64,000 bases of DNA from positions 1 to 64,000 of the forward strand of contig JBOEGJ010000011.1 in NCBI GenBank assembly GCA_050633365.1. The letters are read 5' to 3'. Of this stretch, positions 18,460-26,933 are shown one piece after another; position 1 is the first letter of the stretch, and every line of letters begins with the position of its first letter. The position numbers and the translations under genes are program-made. The notes below the pieces were generated by a model. The model was not told the DNA's origin, ran no database searches, and saw only the letters and a program-made list of their open reading frames with translations. Origin of the DNA: Pseudomaricurvus sp050633365 (GTDB lineage Bacteria; Pseudomonadota; Gammaproteobacteria; Pseudomonadales; Cellvibrionaceae).

Positions 18460-19002
18460 TTAATCTTCCAGAGGCGAAACCTCTAGCTCCAGCCCGAATT
18501 CAGCAATGACTTGTACGCACCAATCGTTTAGGCGAGCGGCAGTAAGATCTTCTTGCTGATCTTCGTCGATCGCCAATCCAACAAAGTGCTTACCATCTTC
18601 TGTCAGTGCTTTGGACTCATCAAACTCATAGCCCTCTACCGGCCAATAACCTACCATCACCGCGCCCTGAGCAACCAGAACATCATGTAACATGCCCATA
18701 GCATCAAGGAAATAGTCGCCGTAACCAAATTGATCACCCAAACCGAATAGAGCCACGGTTTTACCGGTGAAGTCTATTTCACTGACGTCATCCCAAAACT
18801 CTTCCCAATCCGATTGGATCTGGCCGAAATCCCAAGTGGGAATTCCCAATAGAATTTTGTCGTAGTTGGCAAAATCCAACTGAGTAACATCGGCAATATC
18901 ATGTACCACAAGATGCTCTTCGCCGATTCGATCCTGTATACGCTGGGAAACGGCTTCTGTATTGCCTTCATCGCTGCCGAAAAAACACCCTATCACTGTC
19001 AC
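18460..19002 (-). CDS. fldB: Long-chain flavodoxin (FldB-like)
   Basis: A 180-residue FMN electron carrier. The phosphate-binding loop is FFGSDEGNTEAV near residues 7-18; later FMN loops contain GIPTWDFGQIQSDWEEFW (Trp/Tyr flavin-stacking region) and GLGDQFGYGDYFLDAMG. The inserted loop of long-chain flavodoxins is present. The start is a GTG at 19002 or a second GTG two codons later (18996); no ATG fits. It converges on cmoB across the heptamer repeat. FldB rather than FldA is a guess from overall resemblance. Confidence 0.9.
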   Translation of the reverse strand: MTVIGCFFGSDEGNTEAVSQRIQDRIGEEHLVVHDIADVTQLDFANYDKILLGIPTWDFGQIQSDWEEFWDDVSEIDFTGKTVALFGLGDQFGYGDYFLDAMGMLHDVLVAQGAVMVGYWPVEGYEFDESKALTEDGKHFVGLAIDEDQQEDLTAARLNDWCVQVIAEFGLELEVSPLED

Positions 19003-19126
19003 AGTACCGCCCCGTTCTTCGCAAATTCAGAGGAAGCGATTTTCCCAGTTAATGATCACAGGTGCAATATCAACTGCAGTTATCACAAATAGACAAACGG
19101 GAAGATGGAATTTCGGGCAAAAAAGA

Positions 19127-19193
19127 GCCCGGCCGTGCGACTTGGGGATCGCAAGCTCCAATGACATGTGTGTACATTGGACTCTGGCCGGGC
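19127..19193 (+). other. Candidate structured RNA: predicted three-way junction
   Basis: The sequence can fold into P1 GCCCGGCC (19127-19134) with GGCCGGGC (19186-19193), P2 TGCGA (19136-19140) with TCGCA (19149-19153) around loop CTTGGGGA, and P3 TCCAATG (19157-19163) with CATTGGA (19175-19181). All three stems are perfect. A Shine-Dalgarno-like GAGGAGAGG and an ATG follow at 19211-19229, and another hairpin, TTACTCTGAC with GTCA-G-GAGTAA, spans 19258-19282. This looks like a cis-acting leader or small RNA. I could not match it to a known riboswitch class. The strand is inferred from the downstream ribosome site. Confidence 0.45.
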
Positions 19194-19226
19194 GAGAAGG
19201 TCATTAACTTGAGGAGAGGATCATCA

Positions 19227-19388
19227 ATGACGTTATCTGGTAGCGCTCTGTGCGCACTTACTCTGACGCAGGTCAGGAGTAATGGTTCCTGCTGTATTTT
19301 AGTTTTTACACTTCTATACAGACAGAGTTTTCAAGCTTGCAATGCTATCGACCGAAAATGTCGTTTCTTTAACCTTTTATCCGTATAA
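19227..19388 (+). CDS. Possible 53-residue small protein after the structured element
   Basis: The ATG 19227 is preceded by GAGGAGAGG with seven bases between, an unusually strong site for a chance frame. The product (MTLSGSALCALTLTQV...) is short, with a central hydrophobic Cys-containing stretch and a basic end. It matches no family I know. It could be a leader peptide linked to the structured RNA, a small membrane protein, or not translated. Confidence 0.28.
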   Translation: MTLSGSALCALTLTQVRSNGSCCILVFTLLYRQSFQACNAIDRKCRFFNLLSV

Positions 19389-19509
19389 GTTCGACTTGGA
19401 AGTCCCCGTTCAAAATGAAGATTCCGATGATTAGGCATCCAATGGAGTAAAGTGTCGATCCATTGAATTAGAGTTTACTAGAAAGCGGAACCACCGACGG
19501 GATCGAAAC

Positions 19510-19525
19510 GTAAACATCTTGTAAA
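19510..19525 (+). promoter_or_regulatory. CpxR-box-like site upstream of cpxRA
   Basis: Two direct GTAAA pentamers (19510-19514 and 19521-19525) are separated by six bases, as in the enterobacterial CpxR consensus GTAAA-N4-8-GTAAA. It lies about 200 bases before cpxR and suggests autoregulation. An inverted TTTAC follows at 19533-19537. Confidence 0.55.
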
Positions 19526-19727
19526 TCGTTAATTTACTCGCGGCTCAGGCCAAGCGATGTTAAGAATGGTTAGAGGCAAAGCCCTAATTCGTGACACTTG
19601 GGCTCCACTGATGCAAAATTCGTCTCTAATACTTGTTCTGGGGCGAGAGGGTTACCACTCCCCTACAGACAAGAAGCCCTATAGCGATTCTGGATCGCCT
19701 CAACCCAACAACGATAGCGCAGAAACT

Positions 19728-20420
19728 ATGAGCAATTTACTACTCGTCGACGATGATCAGGAGCTTTGCCTGCTCTTGAAGGAATACCTGCAAACCGAAG
19801 GGTTCGAGGTCACCCTCGCCCATGACGGCGCCGCTGGAGTTGAAAAGGCCTTAAGCCAGAGCTTCGACGTTATCGTGCTCGACGTCATGATGCCGATCAT
19901 GAGTGGTCTCGATGCGCTGAGAAAGATTCGCGATAACAAACGCACACCGGTTTTGATGCTTACCGCCAAAGGCGAAACCGTGGATCGAATTGTCGGGCTC
20001 GAAATGGGGGCCGATGACTATCTACCAAAACCCTGTAACCCACGGGAATTGGTCGCACGGGTCAGGGCTATCTTGCGCAGGATTGAAGATAGCACCAACG
20101 GTTCATCACCGATGTCGGACGAAATACGGGTCGACGATCTTTTTATCCAAGTCAAAAGTCACGCCGCATTCTTTGAAGAAAACCCAGTACCACTGACCGG
20201 CGCTGAATTTACCGTACTTGAATTACTGATGCGCGCCGCGGGCGACGTCATTAGCAAAGAAGTTCTCACAGAAAAAGCACTCAACCGAAAACTTACCCCT
20301 TACGATCGTAGCATCGATGTGCACGTGAGTAACATACGCAAAAAGCTCTCAGCGCTTGGTGCGAACAAAGAACTCATTATCAACATCCGCGGTGCGGGTT
20401 ACATGTTAACGCGGAAGTAA
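19728..20420 (+). CDS. cpxR: Response regulator CpxR, OmpR family
   Basis: A 230-residue transcription factor: receiver domain (residues 3-115) with D9-D10, phosphoacceptor D52 (VLDVMMP) and K101 (YLPKP), then an OmpR-type winged helix (about 130-228) with DRSIDVHVSNIRKKL and the C-terminal INIRGAGYML. ATG 19728 gives the standard length. The longer frame from 19557 adds 57 residues unlike any receiver start and is rejected. The kinase gene begins two bases after its stop. In the family, CpxR answers envelope protein stress. Confidence 0.92.
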   Translation: MSNLLLVDDDQELCLLLKEYLQTEGFEVTLAHDGAAGVEKALSQSFDVIVLDVMMPIMSGLDALRKIRDNKRTPVLMLTAKGETVDRIVGLEMGADDYLPKPCNPRELVARVRAILRRIEDSTNGSSPMSDEIRVDDLFIQVKSHAAFFEENPVPLTGAEFTVLELLMRAAGDVISKEVLTEKALNRKLTPYDRSIDVHVSNIRKKLSALGANKELIINIRGAGYMLTRK

Positions 20421-20422
20421 AT

Positions 20423-21820
20423 ATGAATATTTGGTCTATGAGTCGAATCTACATCAAGATCTTTCTTGGCTTTTGGCTAGTCACGATCATGATGTTGTTC
20501 GGGTCGAATGTCATCGTTCATTTTTTTAATCTTGGTCCAGACAAACATCTATCGCAACAAGAAGACGACCCTTTCGAAGGCCCTGGCGGACGACTTCTGC
20601 GCGAAGTTGTGAGCGACGCGATTAACTACAATTATGAGCAAGTGGAAATGGGCCTGCGAAGCATGCCACCTTGGGCCACCCGCCACTTTTACATCATTAA
20701 TGCTGAAGGCGAAGACTTACTGCAACGAGAAATCCCAGAGCATATAGACAAGTTTCTCACGAACATTAATGAAGACGTCCCCTTCTTTCGAAAAAAAATT
20801 GGCGACAACAGCCTTTACGGCCGTCAATTTGGACTCAGCGACGGAACCGTACTCAGAGTGGTTGTATTCTCACCAAAAGACCACACCTTGGGCTGGCAGC
20901 TATTTTTCAATAATTTCTGGCACATTCTACTGTTCGACATGGTCATCAGCGGTGCCGCCTGCTACTACCTAGCCCGCTACATAACTCGCGATATTCACAC
21001 CCTCAAAACCGCCACCCAAAAAATTGCCACCGGCGATTGGGACGTGCGCATTGCAGAGGAATTCTGTGATAGGCCGGGGGAACTTGCCGAACTTGGGCGA
21101 GCCTTCGACAACATGGCTATCAAGCTGCAAAAGAGCATGCTTGAACAAAAACGCCTAATTAAAGACGTTTCTCATGAGTTGCGCTCCCCCTTAGCGAGAT
21201 TACAAGTGGCACTGGCTATCGCTCAACAGCGCGCTAATTCTGAGATTACCGGCGAGCTTGAGCGCATCAAGGAAGCTGCGGATTATTTGAATGATGTAAT
21301 TTCTGACATACTTTCTTTACCGGTGACCGAACAAGGCAGCTGGGAGCTTACCGACGTGGTCGAGGTTTGCAGTTTGATATCCACCATTTCTGAGGAATGT
21401 AAGGACGAAGCCGCCCATAAAGACGTGACGCTGAACCTCACCGACAACCTCAAAGAAGCCCTTGTAATGACGCGAGGCAACACCCTTGTCGGTGTGTTCG
21501 ACAACATTATCCGCAATGCCATTCGTTACACAGTGGAAGACTCGCTGGTCAGTATCACTCTTGATCGCAACACTGATGGCTCGCCGCAAATAACGGTAAG
21601 CGATTGCGGCCCAGGCGTCGAAGAAGAACACCTTGAAGACATCTTCGAACCCTTCTTTAGAACCGATGAGGCGCGGGATCGTAAAAGCGGCGGTTACGGA
21701 TTAGGACTGGCCATCGCTCAACGAACCGTACTTCACCACCAAGGAACCATAGTTGCGAGTAACAACTTGGTACGGGGGCTTTCCATCACCATCACCCTGC
21801 CAGAAACCACCGAGTTTTAG
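20423..21820 (+). CDS. cpxA: Envelope-stress sensor histidine kinase CpxA
   Basis: A 465-residue inner-membrane kinase: TM1 about residues 11-33, a periplasmic sensor of about 130 residues, TM2 about 164-184, HAMP, a HisKA domain with H251 in DVSHELRSPLARLQ, and a HATPase domain (N-box NIIRNAIRYT, G1 SDCGPGV, F-box IFEPFFR, G2 GGYGLGLAIAQR). It starts two bases after the cpxR stop, so the pair is one operon. The periplasmic domain is the usual site of CpxP-type inhibition, but no cpxP is seen nearby. Confidence 0.92.
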   Translation: MNIWSMSRIYIKIFLGFWLVTIMMLFGSNVIVHFFNLGPDKHLSQQEDDPFEGPGGRLLREVVSDAINYNYEQVEMGLRSMPPWATRHFYIINAEGEDLLQREIPEHIDKFLTNINEDVPFFRKKIGDNSLYGRQFGLSDGTVLRVVVFSPKDHTLGWQLFFNNFWHILLFDMVISGAACYYLARYITRDIHTLKTATQKIATGDWDVRIAEEFCDRPGELAELGRAFDNMAIKLQKSMLEQKRLIKDVSHELRSPLARLQVALAIAQQRANSEITGELERIKEAADYLNDVISDILSLPVTEQGSWELTDVVEVCSLISTISEECKDEAAHKDVTLNLTDNLKEALVMTRGNTLVGVFDNIIRNAIRYTVEDSLVSITLDRNTDGSPQITVSDCGPGVEEEHLEDIFEPFFRTDEARDRKSGGYGLGLAIAQRTVLHHQGTIVASNNLVRGLSITITLPETTEF

Positions 21821-21856
21821 GTATTCGTAGAATAGCCACATTGATTGCGCGTAGAT

Positions 21857-21872
21857 CGGTCAAGGATGACCG
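21857..21872. repeat. Intergenic hairpin, copy 2 of the GTCAAGGATGAC element
   Basis: Perfect arms CGGTCA and TGACCG around AGGA, between the convergent cpxA and a membrane-protein gene. It shares the 12-base core with the hairpin at 14061-14080. Confidence 0.7.
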
Positions 21873-21883
21873 AGCACTTCAAC

Positions 21884-22546
21884 TTATTCATCCAAATAGC
21901 GATGATCATCGAAACTCCTAACCAAGTGGGGTTTGAAAACTGTCATCATGGTCATAATTGCGCCATTGATAAACCCCTCAGGAAACATCATCAATAAACT
22001 CAAATAGTAATAATCAGAGGCAATGACCAACAAGGGAGCGGGCCCCACTAAAGCAATGTACAACCACTGCCCAAGCGTCGCCACTTGGACCGTGAACATA
22101 GCGCCAAAAAAACCGCCCCCCAACATGTAGACAAATAGATTCCTACTGGGCAATCGCTCAATCAGCAACAGCACCCAGTGAGCGGCGAAACCAGCTAGTA
22201 CAACGTTAAAAGCCCAGGGAATGACCAGAGTAATCAGTTCTCGCCCCTGCAACAGGCCCCACAGCAACAACGCCAAGGAGCCAGCAATCAGTGCGAACTC
22301 CACTCCGAAAATCATCACCAGAGACATCAGAAGCAGAGGATGCAAACTGACAGCGCCGATGATCTTTACCTCGAGCTGCCAAAATATACTGAGCGCTAGA
22401 ACAGCCAAAAATAACGCGTGTTGACGCTCGGAATTCAACAGTAGCTGCCGCCAAGGTGCGCGGCAAAGCATAACCGCCGTAGCCACTAGTGAGGCAAACG
22501 CCGCGCCACCCCAAAAGTGCCAACTCCCAACAAACCCGTAATCCAT
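21884..22546 (-). CDS. Integral membrane protein of the COG3235/CbiM-like type
   Basis: A 220-residue, very hydrophobic protein with about six to seven membrane segments, opening MDYGFVGSWHFWGGAAFASL and containing HPLLLMSLVMIFGVEFALIAG. The layout resembles the substrate-binding membrane subunits of energy-coupling metal or vitamin transporters (CbiM-like). No ATPase or T-component genes are nearby, so transport is only a possibility. ATG 22546 has GGGGGAAGG just upstream; a TTG six codons earlier is rejected. It stands alone. Confidence 0.62.
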   Translation of the reverse strand: MDYGFVGSWHFWGGAAFASLVATAVMLCRAPWRQLLLNSERQHALFLAVLALSIFWQLEVKIIGAVSLHPLLLMSLVMIFGVEFALIAGSLALLLWGLLQGRELITLVIPWAFNVVLAGFAAHWVLLLIERLPSRNLFVYMLGGGFFGAMFTVQVATLGQWLYIALVGPAPLLVIASDYYYLSLLMMFPEGFINGAIMTMMTVFKPHLVRSFDDHRYLDE

Positions 22547-22773
22547 ACTCCTTCCCCCTGTCAAAGTCTCGACAGCGGTTAATCCTTGCCTCCCGCTTGC
22601 CGCTCTTGGCGCCGAGTTTTTGTCTGTTTTTTGTTCAGAAAAAATACAAGAGCGCTAACTCACTGATATTAAAGGAATTATCAAAATATAAAATACTGGC
22701 ACAGATTTCGCTATCTCAAGACTGTAACCATTGACCGATCGCCACTGCGGCGAAAATGATTCAGGATCTTATT

Positions 22774-23706
22774 ATGGCCATTTCTGTCAGCACCGGTAAT
22801 AACGCAGTCAAGAATAAGGACAACCCCGTTCGCCTGCGCTTTCCGATAAAACAAGACGACTATACTGAGCTCCGCGTCCGCCTAACTCAAGCGCTGCAAA
22901 CCAGCCTTGATTTGAACATCGTATTAGAGCTGTTCTTTGAACATATACAAGAGTTGGTTCAAATACAGGGGATGCACTACCAACACTCAGGTAAAGATTG
23001 TCAGACCCTGATTGGTCGAGAGTATCAACAACGGGTTAATTACCGATTGACCACCGCCCACGATGATCTCGGCGAACTGACATTTTCGCGAACGAAACGC
23101 TTTCGCGAGCAAGATATGATGGCCCTCGAAAGCATCCTCTCAGCGCTCGTGTGCCCGCTTCGCAACGCTCTTTTGTATCGGGATGCTGTGCAGACCTCGC
23201 TGCGCGACTCGTTAACCGGTGCCGGTAATCGCGTTGCTCTCGACAACGCCCTAGAACGTGAAATTCAACTGGCTGAACGCCACAAGCAGCCGCTGTCAAT
23301 GCTGGTAATGGACATTGATTTCTTCAAGCGAATTAACGATGAGTTCGGCCATGCCAGTGGCGATGATGTGCTAAAAGAAGTTGCCCGCAGTATTCAAGCG
23401 GTCACTCGACTCACAGACCTAACCTTCCGCTACGGTGGAGAGGAGTTTGTCGTGCTACTGAACAAAACGGACCCACAAGGCGCTGCAGTAATCGCAGAGA
23501 GAATTCGACAGTTCGTAGAGCGTGTTCGCGTTGAGACTCATCGAGAACTGATCAAATCGACCATCAGCATTGGAGTTGCCACACTGCAGACAAATGAATC
23601 CGGCGAGGACCTCTTCAAACGAGCTGATGCCGCCTTGTACCAAGCGAAAAAAAGCGGCCGCAACAAGGTTGTTTCCGATAAAAATACCAACGGCGCTAGT
23701 AACTAA
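22774..23706 (+). CDS. Soluble diguanylate cyclase (GGDEF)
   Basis: A 310-residue cytoplasmic enzyme. Residues 20-135 form a GAF-like sensory region with no membrane helix. Residues 145-305 form a GGDEF domain: DSLTGAGNR, MDIDFFKRINDEFGHASGD, and GGEEF at 221-225. RLTD, an RxxD inhibitory site, lies five residues before it. Cyclic di-GMP synthesis is expected. ATG 22774 is preferred over ATG 22756 because AGGA lies seven bases before it. It is not in an operon; acpS follows on the other strand. Confidence 0.9.
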   Translation: MAISVSTGNNAVKNKDNPVRLRFPIKQDDYTELRVRLTQALQTSLDLNIVLELFFEHIQELVQIQGMHYQHSGKDCQTLIGREYQQRVNYRLTTAHDDLGELTFSRTKRFREQDMMALESILSALVCPLRNALLYRDAVQTSLRDSLTGAGNRVALDNALEREIQLAERHKQPLSMLVMDIDFFKRINDEFGHASGDDVLKEVARSIQAVTRLTDLTFRYGGEEFVVLLNKTDPQGAAVIAERIRQFVERVRVETHRELIKSTISIGVATLQTNESGEDLFKRADAALYQAKKSGRNKVVSDKNTNGASN

Positions 23707-23728
23707 GCGCCACTTTTAACCCAGCAAC

Positions 23729-24106
23729 TCAAGACTCCAGTAGCACCGTAGCGGTTGCGTAGTGACGCTCATCACTCACCGATACATACACCCGCTCACC
23801 GCCGAGAAATCTCAATCGCTCTAGGGCTCCGCTGTCAAAATGCAGTTCTGGGGCGCCTTGCTCATTGTGGTCAAGCCACATGTGCCGCCATGAAACACCA
23901 CGGCCAATACCTGTACCCAAGGCCTTGGCCGCCGCCTCTTTTATGGTAAATCGCTTGGCTAAAAACGAAATTTTGCGCTCACTTTGCGTAAATGCCTGCA
24001 TCTCAAGCTCGGTGAGAATTCGCTCTGCAAAACGATCCCCCAAACGCTCGTAGGTTTCCTCGATGCGGACTATTTCAACGATGTCAGTCCCTATGCCTAC
24101 AATCAT
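23729..24106 (-). CDS. acpS: Holo-[acyl-carrier-protein] synthase
   Basis: A 125-residue enzyme that attaches 4'-phosphopantetheine from CoA to acyl carrier protein. It has the opening IVGIGTDIVEIVRIEE (metal-binding Asp) and WxFKEAAAKALGTGI-like RFTIKEAAAKALGTGIG. ATG 24106 has AAGGA upstream; the longer frame to 24139 is rejected. It lies 81 bases after recO. In many gammaproteobacteria pdxJ sits between them, and it is absent here. Confidence 0.95.
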   Translation of the reverse strand: MIVGIGTDIVEIVRIEETYERLGDRFAERILTELEMQAFTQSERKISFLAKRFTIKEAAAKALGTGIGRGVSWRHMWLDHNEQGAPELHFDSGALERLRFLGGERVYVSVSDERHYATATVLLES

Positions 24107-24187
24107 GAGTTTTCCTTGTCTTCTTTTGTTCTTCTGCACTGAGAAGCTCTTTTGGTATCACGATAATTAAACAGTTTATTGGAAGGA

Positions 24188-24874
24188 TCAGGAAAACAGC
24201 TTCCGACTGTTTAATGGCCTGTTACCCAGAAGTGGTTTTAGTAACATTCTCGTCAGCGCCTTGGCCTGCTGACACGTCACCGACGAAGACCAATCATTGC
24301 CCCCTATGGCCAGCAAACTCGCTCCACTAAACCCATTGCCCGCGTTTTCTGCAGTAAAGACCCATCCCTGTTGATCACGCCACAAGTAGTACCCCGTATC
24401 AGACAGTGGCGCCCCCTGCTCATCACTTTCGAAGTTAACGGCGTAACCCATATCGAACAGTAACCCCAGCTCAAACTCTCTCAAAATGGGCTCTAGAATG
24501 CGCTCAGTAGCAAGTTGCTCTAAGGCAAGATGATAGCGCTGATAGGTTTCTGGGTGAGCATCGCGCTCTGGTAAAAGCCTTGTGAGCAATTCGTTCAGAT
24601 ACAACCCGCTGTAGAGGTAGTTGCCCTGCAAAGAGAAAGGCAAGGACCTAGCTTCAATACCAATCAACGTCTTTAAATCACCTTTCCCTTGCCAAGATAT
24701 CGATATCGGGGTGAAAGGCTGACAGAGTTGGCGTTGGCGTGACTTGGCGGACCTAGCGCCCTTAGCCAATATCGCCATGCGACCGTAGTCTTCGGTGAGG
24801 CAATCGAGAATAAGACTCGTGTCTTTAAACGGCCGCGCGTGCAAAACATAAGCTTGTTGTAGCTCTACGCGCAT
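24188..24874 (-). CDS. recO: DNA repair protein RecO
   Basis: A 228-residue protein that loads RecA with RecF/RecR. It has an N-terminal OB fold (AYVLHARPFKDTSLILDCLTEDYGRMAILAKGAR) and a helical C-terminal half with NELLTRLLPERDAHPETYQ. The Cys cluster of some RecO proteins is not evident. It follows era by 35 bases in the rnc-era-recO order. An Arg-rich stretch (RSAKSRQRQLCQ) after the OB fold fits DNA contact. Confidence 0.92.
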   Translation of the reverse strand: MRVELQQAYVLHARPFKDTSLILDCLTEDYGRMAILAKGARSAKSRQRQLCQPFTPISISWQGKGDLKTLIGIEARSLPFSLQGNYLYSGLYLNELLTRLLPERDAHPETYQRYHLALEQLATERILEPILREFELGLLFDMGYAVNFESDEQGAPLSDTGYYLWRDQQGWVFTAENAGNGFSGASLLAIGGNDWSSSVTCQQAKALTRMLLKPLLGNRPLNSRKLFS

Positions 24875-24909
24875 AGGGCTAACTCGCCAAGCCTTGTATC
24901 AACGAGCTA

Positions 24910-25824
24910 TTACAAATCATCGTAACCCAGACTGCGTAAAGCGCGCTCATCATCCGACCAACCTGACTTGATCTTCACCCAGGTTTTTAGCATGACTTTA
25001 CAATCAAATAGGCTTTCCATGTCAATCCGAGCTTGCTGTCCGATCTGCTTAATTTTCGCGCCTTTTTCGCCAATCAATATACGTTTCTGACCATCGCGCT
25101 CGACCAAAATCAGTGCACCAATATGAATAATGTCGCCCTGATGAGAAAACTCTTCAATCTCTACCGTCATTTGATAGGGAAGTTCATCCCCCAATTGACG
25201 GGTAATTTTTTCTCTCACGATTTCTGCTGCGAGAAAGCGCGAGCTTCGATCGGTAATTTGATCCTCGGGAAAAAAGTGCATCGCTGTGGGCAATCGCTTT
25301 TCCACCTCTTTCTCGAGAGCATCAATATTAATTTCGCGCAGCGCCGAAATGGGGATGATTTCCGCGAAGGTTAGTTTCTCGGATAGCGTCGACAGGTACG
25401 GCAGTAACACCTCTTTGTCCTCGAGCTGATCGACCTTGTTGACCGCCAGTAAAATAGGACAATCCAAATTTTGAAGGCGCTTAACTACCATGTCATCTTC
25501 GTCAGTCCAGGCTAAACGATCAACCAAAAAGACAACCACATCTACATCGCGCAATGCCGTTGTAGCAGCTTTATTCATGTATCGGTTGATCGCCTTACCA
25601 TGCTGTAAATGCAAACCGGGGGTATCGATATAGATGGCCTGAACATTATCTTCGGTTTTAATACCGAGCACGTTATGCCGAGTCGTTTGCGGCTTACGTG
25701 AGGTAATACTCAGTTTCTGCTTCAAAATGTGGTTCATCAACGTGGACTTACCCACGTTAGGACGCCCCACAATCGCGACATAGCCGCAGCGAGTCACGTC
25801 GTTGCTGGAAGAAACCTCGGTCAT
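24910..25824 (-). CDS. era: GTPase Era
   Basis: A 304-residue ribosome-assembly GTPase acting on 16S rRNA 3' end maturation. G1 is GRPNVGKST (20-28); the switch/G2 region contains KPQTTRHNV; G3 is DTPGL; G4 is NKVD. The C-terminal KH domain has RDGQKRILIGEKGAKIKQIG and binds the 16S 3' tail. Its start overlaps the rnc stop as ATGA, indicating translational coupling in the usual rnc-era pair. Confidence 0.97.
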   Translation of the reverse strand: MTEVSSSNDVTRCGYVAIVGRPNVGKSTLMNHILKQKLSITSRKPQTTRHNVLGIKTEDNVQAIYIDTPGLHLQHGKAINRYMNKAATTALRDVDVVVFLVDRLAWTDEDDMVVKRLQNLDCPILLAVNKVDQLEDKEVLLPYLSTLSEKLTFAEIIPISALREINIDALEKEVEKRLPTAMHFFPEDQITDRSSRFLAAEIVREKITRQLGDELPYQMTVEIEEFSHQGDIIHIGALILVERDGQKRILIGEKGAKIKQIGQQARIDMESLFDCKVMLKTWVKIKSGWSDDERALRSLGYDDL

Positions 25825-26507
25825 TGTTTATCTCCCAGAATGATCTTTAATGCAGCCTCTGCCGCGAGCTTTTCAGCACCGCGTCGGCTACTGGCAGTGG
25901 CAATTGTTGGGGAACTCAGTTTTGCGCAAGTACAACGCACAGTGAATGTTTGTGCGTGTGCCTCGCCACCAACTTCAACCACTTGGTATTCAGGCAAGGC
26001 CTCTTTCTTTGATTGCAAAAGTTCCTGCAGCTCAGTTTTAGGATCTTTGCGATTGGTATCTAACTGTAAGGCATCTAGGCGAGTTTTGTACCATACCAAA
26101 ATACGCTCTTTCGCCGCAGCCATCCCTGCATCGAGATGAATAGCACCAATGAGAGCCTCTACAACGTCAGCAAGAATGGAATCGCGACGGAAGCCGCCAC
26201 TTTTCATCTCACCCTCTCCGAGATTCAGGCAAGGGCCAATATCAAACTCGCGTGCAATTTCGGCCAATGTTTCGCCTTTGACCATTTGTGCTCGCAGACG
26301 ACTTAACTGTCCCTCTTTGGCTTCCGGAAAGCGAAAAAACAACCATTCGCCAACCACAAAGTTTAGAATTGAATCACCCAAAAACTCTAGGCGTTCATTA
26401 TTGACGGCTCCACAACTACGGTGCGTAAGGGCAAGATCAAACAGCGCCTCATCCCTGAACTCGTAGCCGAGCCGATGCAGCAGACGCTGCCGATTTATAT
26501 TATTCAC
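25821..26507 (-). CDS. rnc: Ribonuclease III
   Basis: A 228-residue dsRNA endonuclease. The catalytic domain has the signature ERLEFLGDSIL (38-48) and the second acidic motif DVVEALIGAIHLDAG; a double-stranded RNA-binding domain follows (about 150-225, DPKTELQELLQSK). A GTG at 26507 is chosen because it gives the normal N-terminus (NRQRLLHRLGYEF). The longer frame to ATG 26552 would overlap the previous gene by 53 bases. The GTG start overlaps the end of the DUF4845 gene by eight bases. Confidence 0.95.
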   Translation of the reverse strand: MNNINRQRLLHRLGYEFRDEALFDLALTHRSCGAVNNERLEFLGDSILNFVVGEWLFFRFPEAKEGQLSRLRAQMVKGETLAEIAREFDIGPCLNLGEGEMKSGGFRRDSILADVVEALIGAIHLDAGMAAAKERILVWYKTRLDALQLDTNRKDPKTELQELLQSKKEALPEYQVVEVGGEAHAQTFTVRCTCAKLSSPTIATASSRRGAEKLAAEAALKIILGDKQ

Positions 26508-26907
26508 TTTCTGGTTTACAACACTCGTAGGGACGACGGCTGTCCCATTCATTTTTAAAAGTCATCACTGCCGAGATGTTATAGATCATCGGCACGCGAA
26601 CCTCGTAGTTCATTTTCACCAAAATTTGATCGCGTTTACGCTCAATTTTGAAATCCTTTGCAGAATAATTTCGGACATTATTGACCATAAAAAAGCCACT
26701 CAACTTTTTCCGAATTTCCGAATTAGACATATCCTGAATTTGCGCACCTTCATCGGCCAAACTCAACAAAGCCTGTTGAATATAACGATCATCCATGTAG
26801 GCCGGAGTCAGACGAAATACCGACAACATCGCAAAACCAGCAACAGCCAGAACTACGATCCAAGCCAAACTAGACATCCCTTTTTGATATTGTAAGGTGC
26901 GCATCAT
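26500..26907 (-). CDS. DUF4845 family membrane-anchored protein
   Basis: A 135-residue protein with one N-terminal membrane helix (about residues 12-32, SSLAWIVVLAVAGFAMLSVF) and a small periplasmic alpha/beta domain with FRLTPAYMDDRYI. The gene is commonly found between lepB and rnc in gammaproteobacteria; its function is unknown. The pilin-like N-terminus (basic residues, then a hydrophobic helix) is typical of the family. Two consecutive ATGs (26907, 26904) follow AAGGA; the second has the better spacing. Confidence 0.88.
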   Translation of the reverse strand: MMRTLQYQKGMSSLAWIVVLAVAGFAMLSVFRLTPAYMDDRYIQQALLSLADEGAQIQDMSNSEIRKKLSGFFMVNNVRNYSAKDFKIERKRDQILVKMNYEVRVPMIYNISAVMTFKNEWDSRRPYECCKPESE

Positions 26908-26933
26908 TTGTCCTTATATCTCTATTTCACCGT

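Larger units (their letters stand above)
19003..19727. other. 725-bp intergenic region between fldB and cpxR
   Basis: No recognisable large gene. It holds a structured element (19127-19193), a possible small reading frame with a good ribosome site (19227-19388), a further hairpin (19258-19282) and a CpxR-type box (19510-19525). Open frames in 19557-19727 that run into cpxR lack start signals. Confidence 0.7.

Noticed and set aside
18962..19226. Plus-strand open frames overlapping the fldB start
   Set aside because: They overlap the fldB start or the structured element, lack ribosome sites and have no recognisable product.
19557..19727. N-terminal extension of CpxR
   Set aside because: The extra 57 residues are unlike any receiver domain start, and ATG 19728 gives the normal length.
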